Source of the DNA: Rhodobacteraceae bacterium Alg231-30
Lineage (GTDB): Bacteria; Pseudomonadota; Alphaproteobacteria; Rhodobacterales; Rhodobacteraceae
Assembly (NCBI GenBank): GCA_900143615.1
Contig: FREU01000005.1
Span: forward strand, 164,237 to 228,236
Length of the DNA stretch: 64,000 nt
Reading direction: 5' to 3'
Shown: piece after piece, positions 52,549 to 62,813 of the stretch
Layout of the letters: each line of letters opens with the position of its first letter
Numbering within the stretch: the first letter of the stretch is position 1
The notes under the pieces: generated by a model
Database searches by the model: none
What the model was told of the DNA's origin: nothing
The model's input: the letters and a program-made list of their open reading frames with translations, nothing else
Program-made: the position numbers and the translations under genes

Positions 52549-55236
52549 TTATTGCGCTGCGACGGCCAATTCTTCTGGCATGACCACACGGAACGCGGCT
52601 CCGCCTTGCCCAGGCAAGTAACTCACCGAGCCTCCCAAACGTGTCATGATCTCGCGACAAATCGCGAGCCCCAACCCTGCTCCGCTGACCCTTTGAACAC
52701 CCGCGCGCGAGAATTTTTCGAATATAACCGCCTGATCTTCCTTGGAAATACCGGATCCATTGTCCGTGAAATCAATAAGAACATTCCCCTCTCGGTGAGC
52801 GACAGAAATTTTCAGTTCAGGATGCTCTGCGTCACAATATTTCTGAGCGTTTCCGATCAAATTAATGAACACTTGACTCAACCGGTCCAGATCAGTTGTA
52901 AGCGACAGTTTTTCTGCCTCTCGAGAACGCATCACCTGCAGCTTTGCGTCGCCACTCCCAGTTAAAGCAGCCGCTAATGCCTGATCTAAAACATCGGCCA
53001 ACTGTCCGGTTTGCGTATTCAAACTGACTTGCCCATTTTCCAAGACGCTGAGGTCTAACAAGTCATCAAGCAATCGCGTGAGTCGAATCGCCTCATCATG
53101 AATGATCGAACAATAGCGCCCACGCTCGGCTGCCGTGAGCATCTCACTGTCGCGCAAAATTTCCGAAAACGCTCGAATCGATGTCATTGGCGTGCGCAAC
53201 TCGTGGCTGACTTGACTTAGAAACGCATCCTTCTGCTCTGAGATTTGGGTCAGCTTGTCATTGGCTTGACGCAATTGCCGCGCCGTACGGGCCAATTCTT
53301 CGGACTTTGTTTCAAGCTGCGAAGAATGCTCCATCATCTGTGCGGTTTCATCAGCAACCGCCATTAAGTCCTCCACAGAGACTGACGCACCGCCAGCCGT
53401 CTGGCTTATCATTGCGTGTGCAGTCGCTGCCCCTACTGAACCTGCCAAAGCGCGTTCCAACTGCTGTAGGAATTCTGGCGAGGGTTCTGGAAGAACTCCG
53501 GCCATACCCTGCCCCCGCGCCTCACGTTCAAACAATGATTGCGCCTCTCGCGCGCCCAAAATGCGTTGCGCCATGATCATCAGATCTTCACTCTGCGCCA
53601 AATTCCCACTCCACCCACGCGGTGTAGAACTATGCTCATAGACATTCACAAATTGCGCACCCTGAAGCCGCTCCAACGGTGACGGAAAGCCCATTAGGGA
53701 GGCTGCGTAAAACGCTAGAGTGTTCAGAGAAATGGACCACAGGATCGCGTGCACCAAAGGATCCATACCTTCGATGCCAAAAAATGCCTGCGGACGTAGC
53801 CACCCAATCCCAAACGGGCCATTTGCCATTAAGTCTGCCGACAACATTGAGGCCCCAAAGCTTGGCAGCAACAAACTATACGCCCAAATCAAGAACCCGA
53901 CCGTTAATCCAGCAAATGCACCCTGTCGTGTTGCACCACGCCAAAAGACACCACCTATCAAAACCGGCAAGAATTGTGCCACCCCAGTGAAGGAAATCAA
54001 ACCAATTGATGCCAACGCGGTCCCGCCGCCGGACAATCGATAATAGAGGTAACCAAGTGTTACTACTGCGCCGATGGAGATACGGCGTGACAGCAATACA
54101 ACGTTACGAACATCACCAGATACAACTGCGCCGCCCCCGGTTACATTTAACCAGATCGGCATAACAATGTGGTTGGACACCATTGTCGACAGAGCCAGTG
54201 CCGCAACAATCACCATTGATGTGGCACTTGAAAAACCACCGATAAACGACAGCATCGCAAGCCCGTCATTTCCGGTTGCCAAGGGCACGGTCAAAACAAA
54301 GAAATCCGGATTTGATCCTGCGGGCATCAGATCTAGCCCAACCACGGCAATTGGTACCACAAACAAGCTCATGACCATAAGATAAAGAGGAAACGCCCAG
54401 CTCGCCATGCGCAGATGGCCTTCGTTTTCGTTTTCCACCACCATGACCTGAAACATCCGTGGCAAACACAAAAACGCCGCTGCGGACAAAAATATCAACC
54501 CCGCCCAGCGATCCCCGCGCATCTCCCAAGAGCCGATTTCCGAAGTGTCAATCCGTGTGAAAATGTCTGACACCCCCCCGGCAAGCCCCCAGACGACAAA
54601 TACCCCTACAGCAGTTAAGGCAAACAATTTGACCACAGCCTCCACCGCGATCGCCATAACAACGCCATGGTGGCGTTCATTGACGTCGAGATTTCGCGTT
54701 CCAAAGACAATTGTAAACAACGCGAGCCCCGCAGCTACCAAAAGCGCATTGCTTTCGTGATTGTCCCGCGTGAGCCCCGCCTCATAGGCATCTGAAAAAA
54801 CGCTAAAACTCACAGTCACCGATTGCAGCTGCAGTGCGATGTAGGGGGTGGTTCCAACCACCGCCAGAACCGTCACTCCAACCGCCAACAAATTGGATTT
54901 CCCATACCGAGAAGAGATCAAATCCGCGATTGACGTCACCCGCTGCGAGCGCCCAATTCTGACCAGCTTGCGCAGAACCCACCACCATCCGATCATCACC
55001 AGCGAAGGGCCGATATAGATCGTCAAATACTCTAGACCCGATCTTGCCGCGTATCCGACAGCACCATAAAACGTCCAAGCCGTACAATAGATCGACAGTG
55101 ACAAGGTATAGACAACAGGTGAGCGCAACCATCCGCCACGGCCCTGTATTGCAGCCCGTTCGGCGGCAAACGCGATCAAAAACAGAAAAATCACATAGAC
55201 CAAGCAGACCGCGACAAGCATATTTAGCGTGGCCAT
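52549..55236 (-). CDS. SLC5-type transporter / STAC / histidine kinase fusion
   Basis: An 895-residue inner-membrane sensor. An N-terminal sodium:solute symporter domain has about 13 helices (to about residue 500). A STAC linker (LERALAGSVGAATAHAMI, near 590) follows, then a coil and a HisKA domain with the phosphorylated histidine in SHELRTPMTSIRAF. The HATPase domain has N-box NLIGNAQKY, G1 DNGSGIS and GAGLGLAIC. The layout is that of CrbS/MxtR-type kinases, which control acetate use. Its start shares a base with the stop of the preceding small membrane gene. Confidence 0.93.
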   Translation of the reverse strand: MATLNMLVAVCLVYVIFLFLIAFAAERAAIQGRGGWLRSPVVYTLSLSIYCTAWTFYGAVGYAARSGLEYLTIYIGPSLVMIGWWWVLRKLVRIGRSQRVTSIADLISSRYGKSNLLAVGVTVLAVVGTTPYIALQLQSVTVSFSVFSDAYEAGLTRDNHESNALLVAAGLALFTIVFGTRNLDVNERHHGVVMAIAVEAVVKLFALTAVGVFVVWGLAGGVSDIFTRIDTSEIGSWEMRGDRWAGLIFLSAAAFLCLPRMFQVMVVENENEGHLRMASWAFPLYLMVMSLFVVPIAVVGLDLMPAGSNPDFFVLTVPLATGNDGLAMLSFIGGFSSATSMVIVAALALSTMVSNHIVMPIWLNVTGGGAVVSGDVRNVVLLSRRISIGAVVTLGYLYYRLSGGGTALASIGLISFTGVAQFLPVLIGGVFWRGATRQGAFAGLTVGFLIWAYSLLLPSFGASMLSADLMANGPFGIGWLRPQAFFGIEGMDPLVHAILWSISLNTLAFYAASLMGFPSPLERLQGAQFVNVYEHSSTPRGWSGNLAQSEDLMIMAQRILGAREAQSLFEREARGQGMAGVLPEPSPEFLQQLERALAGSVGAATAHAMISQTAGGASVSVEDLMAVADETAQMMEHSSQLETKSEELARTARQLRQANDKLTQISEQKDAFLSQVSHELRTPMTSIRAFSEILRDSEMLTAAERGRYCSIIHDEAIRLTRLLDDLLDLSVLENGQVSLNTQTGQLADVLDQALAAALTGSGDAKLQVMRSREAEKLSLTTDLDRLSQVFINLIGNAQKYCDAEHPELKISVAHREGNVLIDFTDNGSGISKEDQAVIFEKFSRAGVQRVSGAGLGLAICREIMTRLGGSVSYLPGQGGAAFRVVMPEELAVAAQ

Positions 55237-55502
55237 CAGGTGTCCAATTCGTCGTTTTCGTCAGATCCGCGTGACAAAACACGCGATAAAATCGCGCCCG
55301 TCACGACCAAAATAGTCCATACAACAAAAATGAAAATAATTGCGTCTGACGTCGCAACCGAGTTCGCTTCACCTGAAGGCCACAATAAAGGCACGGCCCA
55401 TAAAAGAGCTCCAATAATGGGTAGGACTCGAATGGTATCAATCAGCCGGCGACGGCGATAGCTTTGCCGCTCAAGGAATACTCTGCTGCGTCGCTCGCTC
55501 AC
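55236..55502 (-). CDS. Small two-helix membrane protein of the kinase operon
   Basis: An 88-residue protein with two membrane helices (about 26-42 and 54-74), a basic arginine-rich N-terminus and an acidic tail. It sits between the response regulator (ATGA overlap) and the SLC5 kinase (1-base overlap). Many SLC5 transporters have a small partner subunit of this shape, so it is probably that partner for the kinase's transporter domain (inference). Confidence 0.75.
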   Translation of the reverse strand: MSERRSRVFLERQSYRRRRLIDTIRVLPIIGALLWAVPLLWPSGEANSVATSDAIIFIFVVWTILVVTGAILSRVLSRGSDENDELDT

Positions 55503-55867
55503 TCTGTCACCAACTCGCGCACAACCTCCAACACTTCAGCATTGGAAAAAGGTTTGGTCATAAAACGGCTGGCTCCAATCCGTTCCGCCATCTCGCGATC
55601 TTTCACCTGCCCTTTGGCCGTCAGCATCAGCACAGGCAGCCCGCTGGTATCACTATGTCCGCGGATTTCACGCAGAATGTCATAGCCGCTTTTGCCCGGA
55701 AGCATCACATCAAGGATAACCAAATCAGGTTGAGTGCTTTGCACGACGCCCACTGCATCATGCCCATTCGAATGCGTGGACACGGCCCAGCCGTCGCGCG
55801 ACAGGATGAAGCTAATCGCTTCTATGATGTTTGGTTCATCTTCAATAAGAAGAACGCTTTTCCCCAT
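55499..55867 (-). CDS. CheY-like single-domain response regulator
   Basis: A 122-residue receiver domain. It has the acidic pocket LLIEDEPNI, the phosphorylated aspartate in LVILDVMLPGKSG, the threonine in LMLTAKG and the lysine in FMTKPFSNAE. There is no output domain, so it must act by protein contact or by phosphotransfer. It is the first gene of the three-gene kinase operon. Confidence 0.95.
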   Translation of the reverse strand: MGKSVLLIEDEPNIIEAISFILSRDGWAVSTHSNGHDAVGVVQSTQPDLVILDVMLPGKSGYDILREIRGHSDTSGLPVLMLTAKGQVKDREMAERIGASRFMTKPFSNAEVLEVVRELVTE

Positions 55868-55956
55868 GCAGCTCCCCTCCCCGGATGCTTCACAAGCGTT
55901 TGAATGATCTTAGCTTCATGCCACGAAATGCCAAGACAAATCCATCCCTTGCTCAC

Positions 55957-57258
55957 TCAGGCGCTGTGCGCCAACAAAGATGGCTCACGGCGGCCCTCAC
56001 AATCGACGCTTGGGCATACGCGACAGGTCGAGCCCACCTCTCGAGCCACCGGACCGCCGCCGTCCAGTGGCTTGATCAACATATAACTGTGATACAAGGG
56101 ATCGATATTTGCTTCCAAAGCCCCGATTGGCTCGGAAATGGCATAACATTCAAAGCGGCGTGCATCCCGCCCAGTCACCATGACAGTCTGGCGCAAGGGC
56201 CGCATTGGGCGCACCAAGGCCTGAAACAGCGGCCATTTGGGACAGGCCGCCGAGAACCGCGGCAACTGAAATCCTTCGACCTGCTTGCGTAACATCAGCG
56301 TCCCTGACCCGTCGCACATCACCAATCCCAACGGCAGATCCATCAACTCATCGGATAAACACGCCAGCCTGCGAAACACCGCGGCCAAAGGCGCATGCAA
56401 AGATTTCGCAATGGCCACCGGATCCGCCTCAAACTCCGCAACAGCGGCCGCAAATTCTTTTTGAGGCAACAGCCGCGCATCTGCGCGAAACCGGCGCAAC
56501 ACGGTCACAGCCATTTGCTGCGCTTCACGACTGCTTAGAACAGATTGTTGCTCTGCAAAGCTTTCAAGCGCGGCATCATCTGCGCCATCTAACATATCAA
56601 AGCGAAACTCATGCGCCTCTAACATCGCCTCCACTTCTTCCAGTGGCAATGTTAATCCGCCCGCGGCATCCCCTGCCTCATCCAGATAAGACACCAGCTG
56701 CTGCGAACTTTCGGCAAGCCGCTGGCTGTCCTCATTTAGGTTTCGATGAAAACGGTTGCGCCATTCCGGCTCAATTTCTTTGGTATCCGCCAAAATACCA
56801 GCGGTCGAGCGGATCGCCGTTACCATTGTGAGCATCTCATGCATCGATGTCGCCAAATGCGGGTCATGTGTGAGACGATCGGTCAATGTTGCCGCTGTCC
56901 GCTCAAGGTTTCCGAGCCGCTTGTATTGATCGGCAATCAAACCGGCCCAGCCCGGAAAGCGTCCGGCAAATTCGTCCACACGATCCAGTTCAGTATCTGC
57001 GCGCCCGACATCAGCAGCTGCCTCTCGCAAAGTGGAGATAAGGGCGGCTTCAGCGCCTTCTGATAAAAGCGAGGCTTCCACTTGAAGCACTTCGGCGATG
57101 TCAACCAACAGCTTTCCGCCGATTCTGCGGCGGTTGTGTTCGATCAAATTGAGGTACGACGCCGAAATGCCGACCTCAGCCGCAAGCTCAGCCTGCCGCT
57201 TACCCGCCATGATCCGCCGCTCACGTATGCGGCTGCCTGTCAAAGTGTCTCGTGCCAT
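55957..57258 (-). CDS. XRE family regulator, ScfR/PccR group (DUF2083)
   Basis: A 433-residue regulator. The N-terminal helix-turn-helix has RQAELAAEVGISASYLNLIE then HNRRRIGGKLL. The IrrE/ImmA-like middle region is followed by a C-terminal DUF2083 domain with the paired-cysteine motif CRVCPSVDCEGRREPS. Members of this family sense short-chain acyl-CoA and control acetate or propionate use; PccR of Rhodobacter is one. It is divergent from the ABC importer operon with about 220 bases between starts. ATG 57264 is an alternative start two codons earlier. Confidence 0.9.
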   Translation of the reverse strand: MARDTLTGSRIRERRIMAGKRQAELAAEVGISASYLNLIEHNRRRIGGKLLVDIAEVLQVEASLLSEGAEAALISTLREAAADVGRADTELDRVDEFAGRFPGWAGLIADQYKRLGNLERTAATLTDRLTHDPHLATSMHEMLTMVTAIRSTAGILADTKEIEPEWRNRFHRNLNEDSQRLAESSQQLVSYLDEAGDAAGGLTLPLEEVEAMLEAHEFRFDMLDGADDAALESFAEQQSVLSSREAQQMAVTVLRRFRADARLLPQKEFAAAVAEFEADPVAIAKSLHAPLAAVFRRLACLSDELMDLPLGLVMCDGSGTLMLRKQVEGFQLPRFSAACPKWPLFQALVRPMRPLRQTVMVTGRDARRFECYAISEPIGALEANIDPLYHSYMLIKPLDGGGPVAREVGSTCRVCPSVDCEGRREPSLLAHSA

Positions 57259-57307
57259 CGTCATTTCCCCGAAAAATCAACGACTTTCTGCGCTGCCAAA
57301 TAATTAA

Positions 57308-57357
57308 TTTACAAGCATGGAGGCCTGCCTGCCAATTACTTTACAAAAAAATTGTTA
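57308..57357. promoter_or_regulatory. Repeated TTTACAA motifs in the divergent promoter region
   Basis: TTTACAA occurs at 57308-57314 and 57340-57346, 32 bases or three helical turns apart. The second is followed by a run of A and TTGTTAC (57352-57358), an imperfect inverted copy. They are one base from the TTTGCAAA element known for PccR, so they are candidate sites for the adjacent ScfR-family regulator. Confidence 0.4.
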
Positions 57358-57477
57358 CTTTGAAAGCAGTTGTTGCGAAATTTTCGGAGTCAAAGAGATA
57401 ATGGATTTGCACATTTGTGCTTGCAGAGATGGGGAAGAGGAGCCCGATCCTGCGGAAAATCCAAATGGGAGGATTAC

Positions 57478-58824
57478 ATGTCCAAAACTAATATGACACG
57501 TCGCGGCGTGCTCAAGACCGGCGCAATTGCAGGCGCTGGCGTTGCACTGCCGACGATCTTTACAGCTTCTTCGGCTGCCGCTTACACCAACGAGCCAACA
57601 GGATCGTCGGTTACTCTGGGTTTCAACGTCCCACAAACTGGTCCCTACGCGGACGAGGGCGCTGACGAGCTGCGCGCCTATCAACTGGCTGTTGAGCATC
57701 TCAACGGCGAAGGCGACGGCGGCATGATGAACACCTTCAGCTCCAAAGAGCTGCAGGGCAACGGCATCTTGGGTAAAAAAGTCGAGTTCGTCACAGGTGA
57801 CACTCAGACGAAATCAGACGCCGCCCGCGCATCTGCCAAATCGATGATCGAAAAAGACGGCGCCGTGATGATCACCGGCGGCTCTTCTTCAGGTGTCGCG
57901 ATTGCTGTTCAAGGTCTGTGTCAGGAAGCTGGCGTGATCTTCATGGCCGGTTTGACACACTCTAACGACACAACCGGTAAAGATAAGAAAGCCAACGGCT
58001 TCCGTCACTTCTTTAACGGTTATATGTCTGGTGCCGCGCTGGCGCCAGTGCTGCAGAACCTCTATGGCTCTGACCGTAACGCTTATCACCTGACAGCCGA
58101 CTATACATGGGGCTGGACACAGGAAGAGTCGATCAAAGCTGCGACCGAAGCTCTGGGTTGGAACACAGTCAACGCTGTGAAAACACCTCTGGCTGCGACA
58201 GACTTCTCATCTTACATCGCACCTGTTCTGAACTCTGGCGCTGACGTTTTGGTTCTGAACCACTACGGCGGTAACATGGTGAACTCGCTGACCAACGCAG
58301 TTCAGTTCGGTCTGCGCGACAAGGTTGTGAACGGCAAGAACTTCGAAATCGTTGTTCCGCTCTACTCACGCCTGATGGCCAAAGGTGCTGGTGAAAACGT
58401 GAAAGGCATTCACGGATCAACCAACTGGCACTGGTCCCTGCAGGATGATGCTTCCAAGGCATTCGTTAAATCCTTCGGCACCAAATACGGCTTCCCACCA
58501 TCGCAGGCTGCACACACAGTGTACTGTCAGACTCTGCTGTACGCAGATGCGGCAACACGCGCAGGGACATTCAACCCATGTGGCATCGCCGAAGCGCTTG
58601 AAGGCTTTGAGTTCGACGGTCTCGGCAACGGCCCGACACTGTATCGTGCTGAAGATCACCAGTGCTTCAAAGATGTTCTGGTTGTGCGCGGGAAAGAGAA
58701 CCCAACCTCGGAATTCGACCTTCTCGAAGTGGTCGAAGTTACTCCGGCGGCTCAAGTTACCTACGCCCCCGACCACCCAATGTTTGCAGGCGGTGCTCTG
58801 GGCGAATGTAACCCAGGCGCATAA
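57478..58824 (+). CDS. HAAT-type ABC importer, periplasmic binding protein
   Basis: A 448-residue binding protein with a Tat signal (TRRGVLKTGAIAGAGVALP). The mature protein has the type I fold: VTLGFNVPQTGPYADEG, then TGGSSSGVAIAVQ and YHLTADYTWGW. The closest pattern is the amide/urea and short-chain acid branch of the LivJ-like family; the ligand is not deducible. ATG 57478 has GGGAGGA seven bases upstream. Both permeases and both ATPases follow, making a complete importer. Confidence 0.9.
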   Translation: MSKTNMTRRGVLKTGAIAGAGVALPTIFTASSAAAYTNEPTGSSVTLGFNVPQTGPYADEGADELRAYQLAVEHLNGEGDGGMMNTFSSKELQGNGILGKKVEFVTGDTQTKSDAARASAKSMIEKDGAVMITGGSSSGVAIAVQGLCQEAGVIFMAGLTHSNDTTGKDKKANGFRHFFNGYMSGAALAPVLQNLYGSDRNAYHLTADYTWGWTQEESIKAATEALGWNTVNAVKTPLAATDFSSYIAPVLNSGADVLVLNHYGGNMVNSLTNAVQFGLRDKVVNGKNFEIVVPLYSRLMAKGAGENVKGIHGSTNWHWSLQDDASKAFVKSFGTKYGFPPSQAAHTVYCQTLLYADAATRAGTFNPCGIAEALEGFEFDGLGNGPTLYRAEDHQCFKDVLVVRGKENPTSEFDLLEVVEVTPAAQVTYAPDHPMFAGGALGECNPGA

Positions 58825-58968
58825 GCCAAACGCAATCCAAACGGTCGCACGCATCACGCGTGCGGCCGCTCTCTGACTTTCCCGGCCCAACATGTCACGC
58901 TGCTCATTTGAGACAGCCGCAATGCCCGCCAGCGGAAAGCCTCCATAGAGATTCAAACGGTGGGGACA

Positions 58969-60000
58969 ATGGACGCAATAATCCTTCAAATCCTGAACGG
59001 GCTCGACAAGGGCTCTGCCTATGCGCTAATCGCGCTAGGTCTTACTCTCATTTTTGGCACATTGGGTGTCGTGAACTTTGCTCACGGGGCTTTGTTCATG
59101 ATCGGCGCCTTCTGTGCTGTGACCCTTAGCAAAATTCTCAACCTAAGCTTTGAGACCGTGGACGCCAGTCAAACCGACTTTCTTGGCAATCCGCTAAAGG
59201 TGAAAACACCATACGTTATGGAATGGTTCGGTCCAGAAACGGGGGCCGCGATCATCGACTGGTCTGTGCCACTGGCCATCCTGTTTTCGATCCCGATCAT
59301 GGTGGCCTTCGGCTTCATCATGGAACGCGGCTTGATCAAGCATTTCTACAAACGCGAGCACGCCGACCAGATCCTAGTGACCTTTGGTTTGGCCATCGTC
59401 CTGCAAGAAGTTGTGAAATACTTCTTTGGTGCCAACCCCATCCCCACGGGCGCGCCTGACGTATTCAAAGGCTCGTTTGATTTTGGCGTAATGCTTGGCT
59501 TTGATCCCAACGCGATCATCTACCCATATTGGCGCCTTGTTTACTTCGGCTTCTCAGCTCTCGTCATTGGTGGCGTGTTTGCCTTCCTTCAGTTCACCAC
59601 CTTTGGAATGGTTGTGCGTGCGGGTATGGCTGATCGTGAAACCGTAGGCCTCTTGGGTATTAACATCGACCGCCGCTTTACCATTATGTTTGGTATCGCC
59701 GCTGCGGTCGCAGGGGTTGCAGGTGTGATGTATGCGCCAATCAACTCGCCGAACTATCATATGGGAATGGATTTTCTGGTACTGAGTTTCGTGGTTGTGG
59801 TTGTCGGCGGCATGGGCTCCTTGCCCGGAGCTGTGCTTGCCGGCTTCCTCCTTGGAATCCTTGAAAGCTTTGCGTCGATGAACTTCGTCAAAGAGCTGAT
59901 CCCCGGTATCGACCAGATCATCATCTATGTGGTCGCCATCATCATTCTGCTCACCCGCCCCCGAGGCCTGATGGGCCGCAAAGGCGTGATGGAGGAATAA
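58969..60000 (+). CDS. HAAT-type ABC importer, permease 1 (LivH-like)
   Basis: A 343-residue membrane protein with about eight helices. The N-terminal [20 protein letters not shown] motif and the EAA-like loop [19 protein letters not shown] identify it as LivH-like. Two internal soluble insertions (around 55-85 and 140-170) make it longer than typical LivH. ATG 58969 is preferred to a GTG three codons upstream. It is followed by the second permease after four bases. Confidence 0.93.
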   Translation: MDAIILQILNGLDKGSAYALIALGLTLIFGTLGVVNFAHGALFMIGAFCAVTLSKILNLSFETVDASQTDFLGNPLKVKTPYVMEWFGPETGAAIIDWSVPLAILFSIPIMVAFGFIMERGLIKHFYKREHADQILVTFGLAIVLQEVVKYFFGANPIPTGAPDVFKGSFDFGVMLGFDPNAIIYPYWRLVYFGFSALVIGGVFAFLQFTTFGMVVRAGMADRETVGLLGINIDRRFTIMFGIAAAVAGVAGVMYAPINSPNYHMGMDFLVLSFVVVVVGGMGSLPGAVLAGFLLGILESFASMNFVKELIPGIDQIIIYVVAIIILLTRPRGLMGRKGVMEE

Positions 60001-60004
60001 AGAC

Positions 60005-61192
60005 ATGCTTGGTTTAAATAAAAAAGACACTTCCCTCATGATTTTGGTCGCAGTGCTCGCGCTTTGTGCACCATTCATCCTCAACCCATTTCCCGAAGGC
60101 AGCGCCATGGCGCAGTTCAACGCCGGCTATCCGGATTTGATGCAGCGTTTTGTTATCTTCGGTATCTTTGCCATCGGCTTTAACATCCTGTTTGGCTTGA
60201 CTGGATACCTCTCGTTTGGGCACGCGGCCTTTCTGGGTGTCGGGTCCTACTCGGTGGTCTGGATGTACAAGCTGCTGAACTACAACATCTTGCCTGGCCT
60301 GGTGTTGTCGGTTTTGACGGCTGGCCTGTTTGCGCTTCTCATCGGCTATGTCAGCCTGCGTCGCTCGGGCATCTACTTCTCGATCCTAACGCTGGCATTT
60401 GCACAAATGTCGTTCAACCTCGCCTATTCGGTTCTAACCCCGATAACGAACGGTGAAACTGGACTTCAGGTTTACACCAATGATGCGCAGATTTTCCTTG
60501 GCGACGGACCTACCAGCCCACATCTCTTTGGGATTGTGATGAACAAATCAGCCGATTTGAACATCGGCGCTTGGGAATTCACCTTTAACAATGGTTACTA
60601 CTTCTGCGCCATCGTGATGCTGGTGATGTTCTATCTGTCGATCCGCATCTTCCGCTCGCCTTTTGGCATGATGCTTCGGGCGATCAAATCCAACCAGACC
60701 CGTTTGAACTATACAGGCCTGAACCCGCGCCCCTATGCGCTGGCGGCCTTTGTGATCTCGGGCATGTATGCTGGTCTAGCTGGCGGTCTCATGGCCTCAA
60801 TGGATCCTCTGGCTGGCGCTGAGCGCATGCAGTGGACAGCTTCGGGCGAAGTGGTTCTGATGACCATCCTTGGCGGTACTGGCACCTTGATTGGTCCGGT
60901 TCTGGGCGCGGGGTTCATCAAATACTTTGAGAACATCTTCTCCAAGATCAACGACACAATCCTGCATCAATGGTTCGCCTTCTTGCCCGATGGCCTTGAG
61001 AACTTCATGGTCTTCATCGTGCATCCCTTCATCGGCAAAGGTTGGCACCTGACGCTTGGTATCCTGTTTATGCTTGTGGTGATCTTCCTGCCCGGCGGTC
61101 TGGTTGAAGGCGGTCAACGTCTCAAGCGTGCCTTTGGTGGAAAAGACGCTGGCAAAGACAAACCTGATGCCTCAACCGAACCTGCAGAATAA
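60005..61192 (+). CDS. HAAT-type ABC importer, permease 2 (LivM-like)
   Basis: A 395-residue membrane protein. The family core is [20 protein letters not shown], followed later by the EAA loop [18 protein letters not shown] and the C-terminal [16 protein letters not shown] segment. It forms the channel with permease 1. A charged cytoplasmic tail ends the protein. Confidence 0.94.
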   Translation: MLGLNKKDTSLMILVAVLALCAPFILNPFPEGSAMAQFNAGYPDLMQRFVIFGIFAIGFNILFGLTGYLSFGHAAFLGVGSYSVVWMYKLLNYNILPGLVLSVLTAGLFALLIGYVSLRRSGIYFSILTLAFAQMSFNLAYSVLTPITNGETGLQVYTNDAQIFLGDGPTSPHLFGIVMNKSADLNIGAWEFTFNNGYYFCAIVMLVMFYLSIRIFRSPFGMMLRAIKSNQTRLNYTGLNPRPYALAAFVISGMYAGLAGGLMASMDPLAGAERMQWTASGEVVLMTILGGTGTLIGPVLGAGFIKYFENIFSKINDTILHQWFAFLPDGLENFMVFIVHPFIGKGWHLTLGILFMLVVIFLPGGLVEGGQRLKRAFGGKDAGKDKPDASTEPAE

Positions 61193-61205
61193 GGAGACCT
61201 CAAAG

Positions 61206-61961
61206 ATGGGAATTCTTGAAGTCAAAGACGTTGGCAAGCGGTTCGGTGGTCTCCAGGCCCTGGGCGACGTGAACCTCTCTATCAAAGAAAATACAGTACA
61301 TGCCATCATCGGGCCTAACGGTGCAGGCAAATCCACCCTGCTCAACTGTCTTGTAGGCAAGCTCATTCCTGACACGGGCTCCGTCATGTTTGACGGCCAA
61401 TCCGTGCTGGGACGCACCCCCTACGAGATCAATCAGATGGGCATCTCGCGTGTATTTCAAACCCCTGAGATCTTTACGGAACTCTCGGTTTTGGAAAACA
61501 TGATGATACCTTGTTTTGCCAAACGCGACGGTTCCTTTCGGATGCATGCCTTTGAAAACATGCTCAACGAAAAAGAGATTGTCGAAAGAGCCGAAGCCAT
61601 GCTTGAGGAAATGAACATGGCCGACAAGCGCGACATGCACGCAGGTGCGATGTCACGTGGTGACAAACGCCGTTTGGAAATCGGGATGTGTCTTGCGCAA
61701 GAGCCGCGACTGCTGCTGCTGGATGAACCCACTGCTGGTATGGCACGGGCGGATACCAACAACACCATCGACCTGCTCAAACAGATCAGCGATGAGCGCG
61801 ACATCACCATCGCCATCATCGAACACGACATGCACGTGGTGTTCTCACTGGCGCAGCGCATCACGGTGTTGGCTCAGGGTACACCGCTGGTCGAAGACAA
61901 CCCCGAAAACATCAAAGGCCATCCCAAGGTGCGCGAAGCGTATCTTGGCGAGTCGGCATAA
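61206..61961 (+). CDS. HAAT-type ABC importer, ATPase 1 (LivG-like)
   Basis: A 251-residue ABC ATPase. Walker A is GPNGAGKSTLL and the signature region reads MSRGDKRRLEIGMCLA, with SRGDK in place of the usual SGGQ. Walker B ends LLLDEPTAGMARADT. ATG 61206 fits the start of the ABC fold and overlaps nothing, 13 bases after permease 2; an upstream in-frame start lies inside permease 2 and is unlikely. Confidence 0.94.
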   Translation: MGILEVKDVGKRFGGLQALGDVNLSIKENTVHAIIGPNGAGKSTLLNCLVGKLIPDTGSVMFDGQSVLGRTPYEINQMGISRVFQTPEIFTELSVLENMMIPCFAKRDGSFRMHAFENMLNEKEIVERAEAMLEEMNMADKRDMHAGAMSRGDKRRLEIGMCLAQEPRLLLLDEPTAGMARADTNNTIDLLKQISDERDITIAIIEHDMHVVFSLAQRITVLAQGTPLVEDNPENIKGHPKVREAYLGESA

Positions 61962-61973
61962 GGGAGAGATTAC

Positions 61974-62729
61974 ATGAACGTCAAACCCGACTTTTCCAAA
62001 GGCCATAATTTGGCTGAAACCTCTCCGGCCTACCTCTCCATCTGGAATATGGAGAGCTACTACGGCGAGAGCTATATCGTTCAAAACATCAGCTTCAATG
62101 TGCACGAAGGCGAAATCCTTGCCCTTCTGGGCCGCAACGGGGCCGGCAAAACTTCCACGCTGCGCTCGATTGCACGCATGGATTCCCCACAGGTCACTCA
62201 TGGCGAAATCTGGCTAGACCACCAGCCATTGCACAACATGAAAAGCCACGAAGCGGCCACAGTAGGCATCGGCCTTGTGCCAGAAGATCGCTGCATCATC
62301 CCTGGCCTAACCGTGGAAGAAAACCTGCAGCTGGCACAAATCGCCCCGCCTGTCGGCTGGTCGCTTCAGCGTCTGTATGAATTGTTCCCCCGACTTGGCG
62401 AACGGCGCAAACAAGAAGGCGTCACGCTCTCTGGTGGTGAACAGCAGATGCTGGCCATCGCGCGCGCGCTCGCACGCGATATCAAAGTCCTGCTGCTCGA
62501 TGAGCCATACGAAGGTCTTGCGCCGGTGATCGTGGACGAAATCGAAAAAACGCTACGCATCATCAAGGAGCAAGGCATTACCACCGTGATCGTGGAGCAA
62601 AACGCGGTGCGCGCTCTGGAACTCGCTGATCGTGCAGTGATCCTTGATACAGGCTCAATTGTCTTTGATGGCGCGGCTGCCGAAGTTCTGGAAAACGAAG
62701 AGCTACGCGCCGAATATCTGGCGATCTAA
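61974..62729 (+). CDS. HAAT-type ABC importer, ATPase 2 (LivF-like)
   Basis: A 251-residue ABC ATPase. Walker A is GRNGAGKTSTLR, the signature LSGGEQQMLAIARAL and Walker B LLLDEPYEGLAP. An N-terminal extension of about 20 residues precedes the ABC fold. It pairs with ATPase 1, and is last of the five importer genes before acs. Confidence 0.94.
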   Translation: MNVKPDFSKGHNLAETSPAYLSIWNMESYYGESYIVQNISFNVHEGEILALLGRNGAGKTSTLRSIARMDSPQVTHGEIWLDHQPLHNMKSHEAATVGIGLVPEDRCIIPGLTVEENLQLAQIAPPVGWSLQRLYELFPRLGERRKQEGVTLSGGEQQMLAIARALARDIKVLLLDEPYEGLAPVIVDEIEKTLRIIKEQGITTVIVEQNAVRALELADRAVILDTGSIVFDGAAAEVLENEELRAEYLAI

Positions 62730-62813
62730 ACATTTCGGGAACGCGTGGGCTGGTTGACAGCACCGCGCGCTCCCCTACCCTCGCCGCAAAACACAGTGAT
62801 TTCGAGGTCCAAC

